The notes below the pieces were generated by a model that was given only the letters and a program-made list of their open reading frames with translations, searched no databases and was not told where the DNA came from. A program made the position numbers and the translations under genes. Below are positions 43,261 to 53,333 of a stretch of DNA of 64,000 nt, piece by piece (positions within the stretch are counted from its first letter, which is position 1; each line of letters opens with the position of its first letter). Origin of the DNA: Peptoclostridium acidaminophilum DSM 3953 (lineage in GTDB: Bacteria; Bacillota; Clostridia; Peptostreptococcales; Peptostreptococcaceae); the NCBI RefSeq assembly GCF_000597865.1, contig NZ_CP007452.1:1247183-1311182 (forward strand), written 5' to 3'.

Positions 43261-43884
43261 ATGTATTCCGATCTGTCAAAAAAACAAATCGACATAATGA
43301 ATTTTATAAAAGAACAAGTCTCAAAACACGGCTATCCTCCGTCAGTAAGGGAGATATGCGCCGCTGTAAATCTCAAGTCCACCTCTACTGTGCACAGCCA
43401 TCTTAGCAAGCTTGAGGAAAAGGGCTACATAAAAAAAGATCCGAGCAAGCCAAGGGCCATTGGCGTAGTACCAGGGGAGCTTGATTCCATAATCGAAAAG
43501 AATGTTGTTGGAGTTCCTGTAATCGGAAAGGTTACTGCCGGAGAACCCATACTGGCAATAGAAAACATAGAAGATTATGTGACACTTCCTCAAAGTTTCA
43601 TTAACGGAAACGACAACTTCATACTCAAAGTCAAGGGAAGCTCAATGATAGAAGCAGGCATAATGGATGGGGATTACATCATAGTAAAAAAGCAATCCGC
43701 TGCCCAAAATGGCGAGATTGTAGTTGCGCTTTTGGATGACAATACAGCTACTGTAAAAAGGTTCTACAAGGAAGCTGACAGAATCAGGCTCCAGCCTGAG
43801 AACGCCTCGATGGAACCAATATATGCGCAGAATGTTGCCATTGTGGGCATAGTCAAGGGACTTTTCAGAAAATACTTCAAATAG
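43261..43884 (+). CDS. lexA: LexA SOS repressor
   Basis: A 207-aa repressor and S24 autoprotease. The N-terminal winged helix is residues 1-65 (SKKQIDIMNFIKEQVSKHGYPPSVREICAAVNLKSTSTVHSHLSKL). The self-cleavage site is Ala93-Gly94 (VTAGEP), with catalytic Ser128 (KGSSM) and Lys166 (TVKR). RecA, encoded at the end of this window, triggers cleavage. The start at 43261 is behind AAAGGGG (an upstream frame begins at 43228). The four LexA-box-like sites upstream indicate autoregulation. Confidence 0.97.
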   Translation: MYSDLSKKQIDIMNFIKEQVSKHGYPPSVREICAAVNLKSTSTVHSHLSKLEEKGYIKKDPSKPRAIGVVPGELDSIIEKNVVGVPVIGKVTAGEPILAIENIEDYVTLPQSFINGNDNFILKVKGSSMIEAGIMDGDYIIVKKQSAAQNGEIVVALLDDNTATVKRFYKEADRIRLQPENASMEPIYAQNVAIVGIVKGLFRKYFK

Positions 43885-43891
43885 CACCTAA

Positions 43892-43934
43892 AAAGGCAGT
43901 CAATAGAAGCAATATGCTTCTGTTGACTGCCTTT
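43892..43934. terminator. Bidirectional terminator between lexA and glnA
   Basis: AAAGGCAGTCAA / TTGACTGCCTTT outer stem with an inner AGAAGC / GCTTCT stem. Confidence 0.85.
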
Positions 43935-43967
43935 AACTTTTAGATATCTAATACAGTTTGAATATGA

Positions 43968-45887
43968 TTAAAACTGGTTCTTCTTATATGCATAATACAG
44001 TTCTTTAAGTTCGGTGATTTTTTCGCTCATCTCCACCTGAAGCTCTGAAGCTTGGTCGAAGTTCTTTTCCTCAAGATTTCTTTTTATCCTTGCAAAGAGG
44101 GAATCAGTGTCCATGCTTCCCTTCATCAGATACCATCTCATGGTGTTTATCTTGTTCCACATTACAACATCAAGGTCGGAAATATCTCCCTCAGTATGGA
44201 CTTTTTTACATTCTCTGACAATGTCCATATTGTTTGGTATTATCCTGCCCAGAAGCTCGTTTACCCATCTTTGTATTGCCGTATATCTAAAGGATATTAC
44301 AGTCTTTTCAGTGAACACACCGTTGTGGTAGAGTGTTTTTCGCTTTTCACCGCCGCCCTTGCATGAGACTATGTTATCCCATACGGTTCTTGGTGGAGTT
44401 CCAAACAGCCTGTTTCTTTCCTCCTGGGAAAGCTCGTATACATCTTCCTCACTTCTGTATTGTCTGAACTTTTCGAGATAGAAACCTTCATCCCCATATT
44501 TCTTTGAAAGTTCTGCTTCAAGTTCAGCCAGAGTCGCTTTTTGGTCAAATACAGCCCTTATTCCATCTATCATCCCCTGAAGACAAGCCGATATTACAAG
44601 GTGCGTATTGGAATGAGGATTTGGCGCCCTAAGCTCAAATCTTGTAGCCAGAGGATTATTGAAGTCTTTTATTAATCCTATGAGTATTGATCTGTTTCTT
44701 GACGGTTCTTCTTTGCTTCTTCCAAGTGATGTAACAATACATACGGGAGCCTCGAAACCTGGCTTTAGCCTGTTGAGCGCATCGTTGGTAGATGATACGA
44801 AAGGATTGATAACCTCATAGTTCCTAAGAATTCCCATAAGGGCTCCGTATCCTATACTTGTCATGTACTCGCTCTTCATATCTTTTGGAGAGAAGAGGTT
44901 GACAAATTTGCCTGATTTTAGCTTTGCAGCTATTCCCAGGTGTGTGTGCTTGCCGCTGCCCGCCACTCCCTCATTAGGCTTGGCATCGAATGTAACTTCC
45001 AGCCCGCAGAAGTTGAAAATATCCTCGATAAGATCTCTTACAAATATATCGTTGTCAGCCGCCTGCATGGCCTCGCTGTATTTCCAGTCAATCTCCAATT
45101 GCTCCATGAAGTGGCCCTCTCTGCCAAGGCCTATTCTGCGCCTTACTCCGCCCACTTCTTTGTGGCCCATCTCCGGCTCGAATCCATACTTGCCCATGAA
45201 CCATATTGTTCTTTCAAGGGCTGTTCTAACCTCGCCCCTTGTCCTCTTCCAGTACTGCTCCTTGAGGCTTTGCGAAATCGACAGCTGCTCCTCATCCACG
45301 GTATCCGTCGGAGTGTTGACCCAGAACTCCATCTCGGTAGCGGAAGTTATTATTACATCTTCAATATCGTCGAACGATGCTATTCCTACCTCTTCAAGAA
45401 CGTGCGGATTTTCCTTTATTATTTCAACCACTTCAGTTTTAAAGTTTTCGATTGCCCTTTTAAGTATGTCCCTTGAACCCACCTGCTCGCTGCCGTGCTT
45501 TAGAAAAGCTGGTATTCTGAGAGTGCCCACCGGCTTGTAATTAGCAGTGTTTACATTGTCAAAGTTGTAGTCCACATACCAGTTTATATCTTTATCTGGA
45601 AGTATCATTACTTTTGCATCATTCAGACTGGCTATTTCAGGCAGATAAACGCTTGATCCGTCAGTTTGTATTCCCGCTTTTAAAAATTCAGATATATCCT
45701 CAAGGAAAAGCTCCACAGGGATCTTCTCATCGGTTTCCTGACCACCAAGGTCAACTCCTGCCAACGATACAAATTCTACTTCAGGATGTGAAAGCAGCGC
45801 ATTTTTAATACTTTCCTCATCATGCTGATTTTTTGGAATACAGTATAAAAGGCTTGAATAAATATCTTCATTTAGATGTCTTAACAT
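43968..45887 (-). CDS. glnA: Glutamine synthetase (long clostridial type)
   Basis: A 639-aa glutamine synthetase that makes glutamine from glutamate, ammonia and ATP. The catalytic core includes TEMEFWVNTPTD, the metal-binding GHKEVGGVRRRIGLG and FMEQLEIDWKY segments, the ATP-binding GSGKHTHLGI, and the Arg-rich NRSILIGLIKDFNNPLATRFELRAPNPHSNTHLV. It is longer than GSI (about 450 aa) because of extra C-terminal helices, and resembles the roughly 630-aa enzymes of Clostridia. A pair of TTCG-type repeats lies in its upstream region. Confidence 0.92.
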   Translation of the reverse strand: MLRHLNEDIYSSLLYCIPKNQHDEESIKNALLSHPEVEFVSLAGVDLGGQETDEKIPVELFLEDISEFLKAGIQTDGSSVYLPEIASLNDAKVMILPDKDINWYVDYNFDNVNTANYKPVGTLRIPAFLKHGSEQVGSRDILKRAIENFKTEVVEIIKENPHVLEEVGIASFDDIEDVIITSATEMEFWVNTPTDTVDEEQLSISQSLKEQYWKRTRGEVRTALERTIWFMGKYGFEPEMGHKEVGGVRRRIGLGREGHFMEQLEIDWKYSEAMQAADNDIFVRDLIEDIFNFCGLEVTFDAKPNEGVAGSGKHTHLGIAAKLKSGKFVNLFSPKDMKSEYMTSIGYGALMGILRNYEVINPFVSSTNDALNRLKPGFEAPVCIVTSLGRSKEEPSRNRSILIGLIKDFNNPLATRFELRAPNPHSNTHLVISACLQGMIDGIRAVFDQKATLAELEAELSKKYGDEGFYLEKFRQYRSEEDVYELSQEERNRLFGTPPRTVWDNIVSCKGGGEKRKTLYHNGVFTEKTVISFRYTAIQRWVNELLGRIIPNNMDIVRECKKVHTEGDISDLDVVMWNKINTMRWYLMKGSMDTDSLFARIKRNLEEKNFDQASELQVEMSEKITELKELYYAYKKNQF

Positions 45888-45906
45888 AATGGACCCCCCA
45901 GGAGAA

Positions 45907-45966
45907 TTCGTTATTTTGTGAAATTTTAATTTATTTCATTTCATATATAGTTCGTATTTTGTCGAA
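45907..45966 (-). promoter_or_regulatory. Paired repeats in the glnA upstream region
   Basis: TTCGTTATTTTGTGAAA (45907-45923) and TTCGTATTTTGTCGAA (45951-45966) are variants of one motif with TTCG/CGAA arms, 44 bases apart. They could be operators. A classical GlnR box (TGTNA-N7-TNACA) is not evident. Confidence 0.4.
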
Positions 45967-46071
45967 TTATATTTGTTTTTATTTTCTTATAGTTGGCATT
46001 TCTCAATGAAAATATTATATCGTAACATGCTTTTTTTGTAAAGGTTCGTCCGCAAAAAATACGCATTTGTG

Positions 46072-47367
46072 CTATTTTTTTTGAGAGTTCGCAGCGCTCT
46101 TAAGCATGCTCGAGCACGCCATCATAGCTCCGAGTTTCGAATGCTCATATGTCAGCCCTCCCTGGAAATACACAGCGTAAGGCGGCTTTATGGGCGCATC
46201 CGCGCTAAGCTCTATGGATGAGCCCTGAATGAATGCCCCGGCAGCCATTATAACCTTCGAGTCGTAGCCCGGCATGTCCCACGGCTCCGGGGATACAAAC
46301 GAATCAACAGGCGCAGCTGATTGTATTCCCTTGCAAAAGGATACAACCTCGCTTTCGTCCTTAAGCATTACAGACTGTATTATGTCGCTTCTTTGCCCAC
46401 CTGGCTTTGGCAAAACCTCGTAACCCAAGTTTTCGAACAGCTTGGCGCAAAATATGGCCCCCTTGATTGCTTGTGAAACTACGTGTGGAGCCAAAAATAG
46501 TCCCTGAAGCACAGTCCTTGTCGTTCCGAATGTCAATCCGCACTCCTTGCCTATCCCCGGGCATGTAAGCCTGTATGATATGTCTTCAACCAGGTCTTTT
46601 TTGCCTACTATATATCCACCGGTAAGAGCCAATCCTCCTCCCGGATTTTTAATAAGGGAACCCGCCATAATGTCCGCCCCCACATCCGTGGGCTCTAGTT
46701 TTTCCAGAAACTCTCCATAGCAGTTGTCAACCATTATTACTATGTCCTGCTTTACACTCCTTACCGCCTCGCATATTACCCTTATATCCTCTATACTCAG
46801 CGACTTCCTCCAGCTGTAGCCCTTTGACCTTTGTATGTAAGCCATCCTTGTATTCTCTTTAATGCCCGCTTTTATGGCTTCCAGATCGCTGTTTCCATCC
46901 TCAAGCAGGTCAACCTGCTTGTATGTCACACCCAATTCGCTTAGTGACCCTCTTGTCTCCTTGATTCCTATTACACCTTCTAGCGTATCGTATGGCTTTC
47001 CTGTGCATGAAAGCATCTCGTCTCCTGGTCTTAGAGTTCCAAAGAGGCAAAGCGACAGGGCGTGCGTGCCATTGACTATGTTAGGTCTCACTATCGCGTC
47101 TTCCGTGTTGAACACATACGAATATATCTCTTCTGTCTTGCTCCTTCCAATGTCACCGTAGCCATAGCCTGTAGCCCACGAAAAGTGAGTGTCGCTAAGC
47201 TTTGACCTTTGCATTGCCGAGAGTACCTTGTACTGGTTGAACTCGCATATCTCCTCTATTTTACTGAATTCTCCCCTGATGCTCTGTTCTACTTCCCTGG
47301 CCATTTCCAGTATGCTTTCTTCTATGCCGTATGAAGCGCTAAGCATGTCTTCTACATGTGTGTTCAA
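46072..47367 (-). CDS. PLP-dependent lyase of the methionine gamma-lyase/aluminium-resistance (YnbB) family
   Basis: A 431-aa fold-type I PLP enzyme. Landmarks are NGTHALSLCLFGTLRPGDEML, the PLP Asp region VMVDNCYGEFLE, and the PLP-lysine region DIMAGSLIKNPGGGLALTGGY. The reaction in vivo is uncertain; the family was named from aluminium tolerance and from similarity to methionine gamma-lyase. The order ynbB-hfq-miaA-mutL-mutS seen here is conserved in Clostridia and Bacilli. It sits downstream of hfq after a terminator. Confidence 0.9.
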   Translation of the reverse strand: MNTHVEDMLSASYGIEESILEMAREVEQSIRGEFSKIEEICEFNQYKVLSAMQRSKLSDTHFSWATGYGYGDIGRSKTEEIYSYVFNTEDAIVRPNIVNGTHALSLCLFGTLRPGDEMLSCTGKPYDTLEGVIGIKETRGSLSELGVTYKQVDLLEDGNSDLEAIKAGIKENTRMAYIQRSKGYSWRKSLSIEDIRVICEAVRSVKQDIVIMVDNCYGEFLEKLEPTDVGADIMAGSLIKNPGGGLALTGGYIVGKKDLVEDISYRLTCPGIGKECGLTFGTTRTVLQGLFLAPHVVSQAIKGAIFCAKLFENLGYEVLPKPGGQRSDIIQSVMLKDESEVVSFCKGIQSAAPVDSFVSPEPWDMPGYDSKVIMAAGAFIQGSSIELSADAPIKPPYAVYFQGGLTYEHSKLGAMMACSSMLKSAANSQKK

Positions 47368-47440
47368 ATTGTATCACCTTTCCGTTTCAATTTGCTTTGA
47401 TCTCGCATAACAATTGAAATTTTATCACAAAAAAATAAAA

Positions 47441-47462
47441 AACCACGATTTGAATCGCGGTT
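47441..47462 (-). terminator. Terminator after hfq
   Basis: AACCGCGATT / AATCGTGGTT stem (minus strand) followed by TTTTTATTTTTTT. Confidence 0.88.
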
Positions 47463-47472
47463 TCTAAATTTA

Positions 47473-47718
47473 CTATTCAGCAGTAATACTTGAATTGCTT
47501 GTCAGGTTGATTGGTTGAGCAGGTATTATTGTCGATATGGCATGTTTGTATATCATTTGCTGCTTGCCGTCCGTCTCCAGAATCACTATATAGCTGTCGA
47601 AACCCTTTACCAGGCCCTTTAACTGCACACCGTTCATAAGGAATATTGTTATTATTATTTTTTCTTTTCTAGCCTGGTTAAGAAAATAGTCCTGCAGATT
47701 AATTGCGCTGTTTTTCAA
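47473..47718 (-). CDS. hfq: RNA chaperone Hfq
   Basis: An 81-aa Sm-like hexameric RNA chaperone. The N terminus [29 protein letters not shown] (Sm1) and YKHAIST (Sm2) are canonical. The C-terminal tail is short, as in other Firmicutes. It lies 39 bases after miaA on the same strand and ends at its own terminator. Confidence 0.97.
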   Translation of the reverse strand: MKNSAINLQDYFLNQARKEKIIITIFLMNGVQLKGLVKGFDSYIVILETDGKQQMIYKHAISTIIPAQPINLTSNSSITAE

Positions 47719-47757
47719 TATAATCCCTCCTAATAGTTGAGCTGGGCGCCAGACCCT

Positions 47758-48705
47758 TTATTTTTCTTTTTTTAGTATATCTTCAATGTAGTCGATTGCA
47801 AATCTCAGCAATGAGCTGTGATCCTCAAATTCTCCAACATCTATCCATTTGGCAAACTCATATCGCCTGAACCATGTCAGCTGTCTCTTTGCGTACCTTC
47901 TGCTTCCCATTTTGATCTGGGCTACAGCCTCTTCAAGCGTGCACAGCCCTTCCAGGTAATTTATAATTTCTTTATACCCTATTCCCTTCATTGAAACCAT
48001 ATTTTTGTCGCACCCGTTTGTTATCAGGCTTTTCACTTCTTCAAGAAGCCCCGCTTCCATCATCATGTCAACTCTAAGGTCAATAAGCTCGTAAAGTCTT
48101 TTCCTGTCCCTGCTGAGTACAATCAGAATCGGAAGGTACCTGTCGCTAAGCTTTGGAACCGACTTGAAATCTTTCTTTCCTTCACCTGTTTCATAAAATA
48201 TCTCAAGCGCCCTTATGACCCGTTTAACATTGTTTGGATGTATGCCCGCGGCGCTTTCGGGCGAAAGTTCAAGAAGCCTTGAATAGAGGCTTTCCGCTCC
48301 ATGCTCCTGTGCATACTCTGACAGATCCTTTCTCAAATCCTCATTTGAACTGGAACCGGAAAAATCCATGTCATACATTATAGCGTTGATATAAAGACCT
48401 GTTCCGCCTACTACTACAGGTATTTTGCCATCACCGCTTATTTTATCAATATAGCTGCATGCCAGCCTTCTGTACTCAGCCACTGAAAAATCATCCCAGG
48501 GATCTATTTCGTCTATAAGAAAGTGTCTTATTCCTTGCATTTCGTCGGCCGTAGGCTTTGCCGTTCCAATATCCATTTGCCTGTATACCTGCATTGAGTC
48601 GGCAGATATTATGCTGGAGTTGAAATGCTTTGCAATTTCAATTGAAAGCCTGGTTTTACCGACTGCCGTAGGGCCTGCTATTATTATAACAGGAATTTTT
48701 TGCAT
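47758..48705 (-). CDS. miaA: tRNA dimethylallyltransferase
   Basis: MiaA adds a dimethylallyl group to A37 of tRNAs reading UNN codons. Length is 315 aa. P-loop GPTAVGKT is near the N terminus, followed by SADSMQVYRQMDIGTAKP and the DEIDPWDDFSVAEYR segment. The later RRYAKRQLTWFRR motif is typical. It makes the substrate for MiaB, encoded in the same cluster at 53.3 kb. It lies 40 bases downstream of mutL. Confidence 0.97.
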   Translation of the reverse strand: MQKIPVIIIAGPTAVGKTRLSIEIAKHFNSSIISADSMQVYRQMDIGTAKPTADEMQGIRHFLIDEIDPWDDFSVAEYRRLACSYIDKISGDGKIPVVVGGTGLYINAIMYDMDFSGSSSNEDLRKDLSEYAQEHGAESLYSRLLELSPESAAGIHPNNVKRVIRALEIFYETGEGKKDFKSVPKLSDRYLPILIVLSRDRKRLYELIDLRVDMMMEAGLLEEVKSLITNGCDKNMVSMKGIGYKEIINYLEGLCTLEEAVAQIKMGSRRYAKRQLTWFRRYEFAKWIDVGEFEDHSSLLRFAIDYIEDILKKEK

Positions 48706-48745
48706 TTTTTCCTCCTTTATTACGCCATCATTTTCAAGCTTATGG

Positions 48746-50653
48746 CTATACTATGCGCTTAAACATTTTCTCTATTTCCCTCTTGCTTATTTCAACTATT
48801 ACAGGTCTTCCATGAGGACACGTGTACGGATTCTCACATAGTGAGAGCTCCTCAAGCAACCTTGCAACGGCCACAGAGTCGAGTCTGTCGTTAGCCTTGA
48901 CTGCGGCCTTGCATGCAACTTGGGCTATCTCTGCCCTTTTAAGCTCATAAGAGCTGCTTATAGCACCTATTGATTCTATAAGCTCTAGTGCGAACTTCTC
49001 GGATTCGGGCTTGCCGAATATATTGGGCACTGCTCGGATTATTATGGCGTTGCTTCCGAATGATTCCGCTTCGAATCCAAAACCCGCAAAACACTCTATA
49101 TTTTCCTCCATCATTATCATGTCGGAATTGGAAAGCTCGAGTATTATAGGCTCCAAGAGGACCTGGCTTGATACCGCGTGCGATTCAAACTGGCTCATGT
49201 ATTTTTCGTATAGTATCCTCTCGTGGGCGGCATGCTGGTCTATAAGAAACAGGGATGTCCCGCGCTGTGCCACCACATACGTGTTCAGAAAAACACCTAT
49301 TGAAATCAGTTCTTTTATTTCATTGCAGCTTTTGCGCTCACTTGTGCAGGTATGGTATGCTGGCTTTGGTTCATGCTCTGGCTTTTTAATTACTCGATCG
49401 CTTGATTTGAAATCATATGCTTGCTCAGCTATTTTATTAATGGGACCAAAATCTTCACGCACGACCGTCTCTTTCTTCGTCTTGACATGAGCCTCATCGT
49501 TCGCCTCCCTGCGTGCTTCGCCTGAAAACATATCAGAGGTTTGCATGCTCTGCACATAGCTTTCTATGTCTATTGGCTCCTCGGAAGGCATGATTCCAAA
49601 GCTGGTGGATGCTACTACGGTGGGCGCAGGCGTTTTATATTTAGGTATAAGCTCCTTGCCTTTTAGTGCGCGGCCAATCCCTTCCTTCAAGCAAGCCGAG
49701 AGCGACTCCTCGTTCGTGAACTTAACCTCGAGCTTTGTGGGATGTATGTTGACATCCACCATATCCGGTCTTATGTCTATATTTATAAAGCACATGGCGT
49801 GCTTTCCTATAGGCAGCAGCTCCCTGTAGGCGGTTTGTATGCAATCACTCAGCATGTCCGAGCGTACAGATCTGCCATTGACAAAGAAGTACTGACAGCT
49901 TCTGCTGCTCCTGTATGCCGAGTTGCTTGATATATAACCGCTTACCGTGCAGCCCGGGCATTCATGCTCTAGCTCTATGAGGCTCGACATCACATCCTTG
50001 CCGTGTACAGCTCTTATGGCGCTAAGCATTTTGCCATCACCTGGCGTTGAGAGCATCCTTTTACCGTTGCTTGTATATTCAAATTTCACGTTTGAGTGGC
50101 CTATTGCTATCTTGTCGATTATATCGCTTATTGATACGAGCTCTGCCCTGTCTGATTTTAGAAATTTTTTCCTTGCAGGCACATTTTGGAAAATATCCTT
50201 TACTATTATTGTTGTGCCTTCAGCTGCAGCCACTTCGTCCTTGCTCTTTAGCCTGCCAAACTCGTATGAGAGCTTGAGCCCCGTCTGGCAGTAGGCGGTC
50301 TTTGTGATTATGTCCAGCTTCGACACCGCTACTATGCTCGCCAGCGCCTCGCCCCTAAAGCCCAGAGAGTTTATCTTTTCAAGATCCTCAACTTCCGATA
50401 TCTTGCTTGTCGCATGCCTTAGGAAAGCTGATTCTACATCCTGCGGGTCAATGCCGTGCCCGTCATCCGTTATTCGAATATATTCCTTGCCCGAATTGAC
50501 AATCTCGACTATTATTCGACCGGCACTTGCATCCAGCGAGTTTTCAACAAGCTCCTTTACAACCGCTGCAGGTCTTTCGACGACCTCTCCTGCGGCTATC
50601 TTGTTTATTGTGCTGCTGTCAAGCAACTTTATCTTGTTATTCAAAAGTATCAT
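48746..50653 (-). CDS. mutL: DNA mismatch repair protein MutL
   Basis: An ATPase and endonuclease coordinator of mismatch repair, 635 aa. GHKL ATPase motifs: VVKELVENSLDA, TDDGHGI and HATSKI...GFRGEALASI. The C-terminal dimerisation domain carries the endonuclease-type motif DQHAAHERILYEKY, with the late CPHGRPV zinc-site motif. The start ATG at 50653 overlaps the 3' end of mutS by 17 bases, so translation is coupled. An upstream TTG at 50659 is also in frame. Confidence 0.97.
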   Translation of the reverse strand: MILLNNKIKLLDSSTINKIAAGEVVERPAAVVKELVENSLDASAGRIIVEIVNSGKEYIRITDDGHGIDPQDVESAFLRHATSKISEVEDLEKINSLGFRGEALASIVAVSKLDIITKTAYCQTGLKLSYEFGRLKSKDEVAAAEGTTIIVKDIFQNVPARKKFLKSDRAELVSISDIIDKIAIGHSNVKFEYTSNGKRMLSTPGDGKMLSAIRAVHGKDVMSSLIELEHECPGCTVSGYISSNSAYRSSRSCQYFFVNGRSVRSDMLSDCIQTAYRELLPIGKHAMCFINIDIRPDMVDVNIHPTKLEVKFTNEESLSACLKEGIGRALKGKELIPKYKTPAPTVVASTSFGIMPSEEPIDIESYVQSMQTSDMFSGEARREANDEAHVKTKKETVVREDFGPINKIAEQAYDFKSSDRVIKKPEHEPKPAYHTCTSERKSCNEIKELISIGVFLNTYVVAQRGTSLFLIDQHAAHERILYEKYMSQFESHAVSSQVLLEPIILELSNSDMIMMEENIECFAGFGFEAESFGSNAIIIRAVPNIFGKPESEKFALELIESIGAISSSYELKRAEIAQVACKAAVKANDRLDSVAVARLLEELSLCENPYTCPHGRPVIVEISKREIEKMFKRIV

Positions 50654-53273
50654 CCCCAAGCGTTCTTGCCTCGTTTTGAATCCTGTAGAGGCAGTTCATG
50701 GCGTCAATAGGTGTCATTTTCATGATGTCCATATCGGTTAGTTCCTTGAGTAAAGCATCCTTTTTATAGCTGAACATATCCAGCTGGGCATCATTCACCT
50801 TTATTTCAGTCTCGGCCGGACGCAGATTCCCCGAAGAGGCGATGCTTTTCTTGTTGTGGGCTATCTTGGTTTCCTCCAGGCTGCTGAGTATGCTGCTTGA
50901 TTTTTCAATTACCTCTGCTGGAAGCTTTGCAAGCTTCGCCACGTGTATTCCGTAGCTCTTGTCTGTACCTCCGGGCACGATTTTTCTAAGGAATATAACA
51001 TCCTCGCCGTCTTCCTTTACGGCCACGGAGAAGTTTTGAACCCTTTCAAGCTCAGCTTCAAGCTCAGTGAGCTCATGGTAGTGGGTGGCAAAGAGCGTCT
51101 TGCAGCGGATGCTGCTGTGGATATAATCAACTATAGCCCAAGCCAGGCTAAGTCCGTCGTATGTGCTGGTTCCGCGCCCAATCTCATCAAGCACCACCAG
51201 GCTGTCTTTAGTGGCGTTGCTGAGTATGTGGGCCACCTCTGACATTTCAACCATGAATGTGCTCTGCCCTTGCGAAAGGTCGTCACTTGCTCCGACCCTG
51301 GTATATATCCTGTCGAGCAAGGCTATCCTTGCCTCGTCTGCCGGAACGAATGAGCCTATGTGAGCCATAAGGCAAATAAGCGCCGTCTGTCTCATGTATG
51401 TCGATTTGCCGGCCATGTTAGGGCCAGTTATTATGTTTATGTCTTTTATCCTGGACTGGCTTATATCGTTAGGTATGAAATTTTCATGACCTATCATTTT
51501 TTCTATGACGGGGTGCCTTCCGTTTTTTATATCAAGGAGCCCCTCCAGATTAAGCTCCGGCTTGACATAGCCGTTGTCGTATGCCACGCTGGCAAGCGAG
51601 TTGAGCGCGTCAAGCTGCGCCATTGTCCTGGCCGTGGCCTGAAGCCTGCCGATGCTCTGGTATATCTTGTTTCTTATTTCAACGAAAATCTCGTATTCGA
51701 GGTTCTTTATCTTGTCCTGTGCTGTGAGTATTTTTTCCTCTGCCAGCTTCAGCTCCTGCGTTATGAACCTTTCAGAATTGCTGAGCGTCTGCTTTCTCGT
51801 GTAGCCTTCGGGCACCTCTGTCTGGCGAAGATTCGTCTTTGTTATGTCGATGTAGTATCCAAAGACCTTGTTATAGCCGATCTTAAGCGATTTTATGCCT
51901 GTGGCTTCCCGCTCTTTTTCCTCGATGGAGCGAATCAGCCTTGCACCGTTTTGAGTGAGCTCGCGCAGCTCGCCGACCTTTGGATCGTACGAGCTTTTTA
52001 TTATGTTACCGTCCTTTGACGAGTAGGAAGGTTCGTCTAGTATGGCTGCTTCTATTATGCCACGGATATCATCTAGCTCGTCTACATCCTCTGAGAGCTC
52101 CTTTAGCTTTGTGCAGCTCGAGCTCATGAGTAGCCTCTTTATTAGAGGCACCTTTGAAAGCGAGAGCTTGAGATTTACAAGCTCCTTTGGATTTATCTTT
52201 TCGAAGGCGATCTTGCCGCAGAGCCTTTCAATGTCGTATATTCCTTTAAGCTCTGCCGCTATGTCCTCGCGCAACGAAAAATCGCTGTAGAGCTCGCAAA
52301 CAAGCTCCAGCCTGCTGTCAATTTGTTCCCTTGAAAGCAGCGGCTCGTCCACCCATTTCTTTAGGAGTCTCCCACCCATGCTTGTCCTTGTCTTGTCCAG
52401 TATGTGGAGCAGCGAGCCTTTTTTTGAATTGCCCATTATAGTCTGCGTCAGCTCAAGATTTCTTCTTGTAAAGCTGTCGAGCTTCATATAGTCGTTGCTG
52501 CTGTAGAGATTGATGCTGCTTATGTTGGCTGCTATATGATTTTGAGTCAAGCCTATATATGAAAGCAATCCCACAAGACTTTTTTGAACCGGTTCGCTCA
52601 GGCCCTTGCCTTCGATATGCGTTCGGCTGAAATATTTGAAAAGCAATTCTTCATCGTTCAGGAAATGCTCACGTGAATTCTCATTTATATAAGCAATGCA
52701 AAGCTGCGGATGTTTCTTGAAAAATGACGCACATGTATCGCAGTTGTATATTATTTCGCTGGGCTGCACTTTTATGATTTCGTCTTGCAGCTCGCCTTCT
52801 CCTATATGGGTGCAGCGTAGCTCACCTACTGTTATGTCTACATACGACACACCATAATCACCGCTGTGTTCGTCCCTGTATATGGCCATAAGGTAGTTGC
52901 TTTTCTTTGTTTCAAGATAGCTATCGTCAAGTACGGTGCCGGGCGATATGATTCTGACAACTTCCCGTCTTACTATGCCCTTTGTAGCAGACGGATCCTC
53001 CATCTGCTCGCATATCGCCACCTTAAGCCCGCTTTGAATGAGCTTTGCTATATACGAATCGGCAGCGTGATACGGAACGCCGCACATTGGAGCTCTCTCT
53101 TCAAGTCCGCAGCTTTTCCCGGTCAGCGCTATTTCCAGTATGGCTGCTGCTGTTTCAGCGTCTTCAAAAAACATTTCATAAAAATCGCCGAGTCGAAAAA
53201 ACAGTATGCAGTCCTTATGCTGTTCCTTTATCTCCATGTACTGCTTCATCATAGGGGTAAGCTTGTCTATCAC
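50637..53273 (-). CDS. mutS: DNA mismatch repair protein MutS
   Basis: An 878-aa mismatch sensor. The N-terminal mismatch-binding domain shows FFRLGDFYEMFFEDA (Phe-x-Glu-like DFYEMF). The C-terminal ABC ATPase domain shows Walker A GPNMAGKSTYMRQ, Walker B LVVLDEIGRGTSTYDGLSLAWAI and the conserved TLFATHYHELTELE. The start ATG at 53273 is close to AAGGAGG. It precedes mutL in one operon, and miaB lies 60 bases upstream behind a hairpin. Confidence 0.98.
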   Translation of the reverse strand: MIDKLTPMMKQYMEIKEQHKDCILFFRLGDFYEMFFEDAETAAAILEIALTGKSCGLEERAPMCGVPYHAADSYIAKLIQSGLKVAICEQMEDPSATKGIVRREVVRIISPGTVLDDSYLETKKSNYLMAIYRDEHSGDYGVSYVDITVGELRCTHIGEGELQDEIIKVQPSEIIYNCDTCASFFKKHPQLCIAYINENSREHFLNDEELLFKYFSRTHIEGKGLSEPVQKSLVGLLSYIGLTQNHIAANISSINLYSSNDYMKLDSFTRRNLELTQTIMGNSKKGSLLHILDKTRTSMGGRLLKKWVDEPLLSREQIDSRLELVCELYSDFSLREDIAAELKGIYDIERLCGKIAFEKINPKELVNLKLSLSKVPLIKRLLMSSSCTKLKELSEDVDELDDIRGIIEAAILDEPSYSSKDGNIIKSSYDPKVGELRELTQNGARLIRSIEEKEREATGIKSLKIGYNKVFGYYIDITKTNLRQTEVPEGYTRKQTLSNSERFITQELKLAEEKILTAQDKIKNLEYEIFVEIRNKIYQSIGRLQATARTMAQLDALNSLASVAYDNGYVKPELNLEGLLDIKNGRHPVIEKMIGHENFIPNDISQSRIKDINIITGPNMAGKSTYMRQTALICLMAHIGSFVPADEARIALLDRIYTRVGASDDLSQGQSTFMVEMSEVAHILSNATKDSLVVLDEIGRGTSTYDGLSLAWAIVDYIHSSIRCKTLFATHYHELTELEAELERVQNFSVAVKEDGEDVIFLRKIVPGGTDKSYGIHVAKLAKLPAEVIEKSSSILSSLEETKIAHNKKSIASSGNLRPAETEIKVNDAQLDMFSYKKDALLKELTDMDIMKMTPIDAMNCLYRIQNEARTLGDDTFE

Positions 53274-53309
53274 GCGTTTTCCTCCTTAAACCTTAAATAT
53301 GAGAAAGAA

Positions 53310-53328
53310 GGCACCCTGTTAGAGTGCC
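53310..53328 (-). terminator. Terminator between miaB and mutS
   Basis: GGCACTC / GGGTGCC-type stem with a 5-base loop and TTCTTTC tail on the minus strand. The tail is imperfect, so some readthrough to mutS is likely. Confidence 0.65.
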
Positions 53329-53333
53329 GGCTT

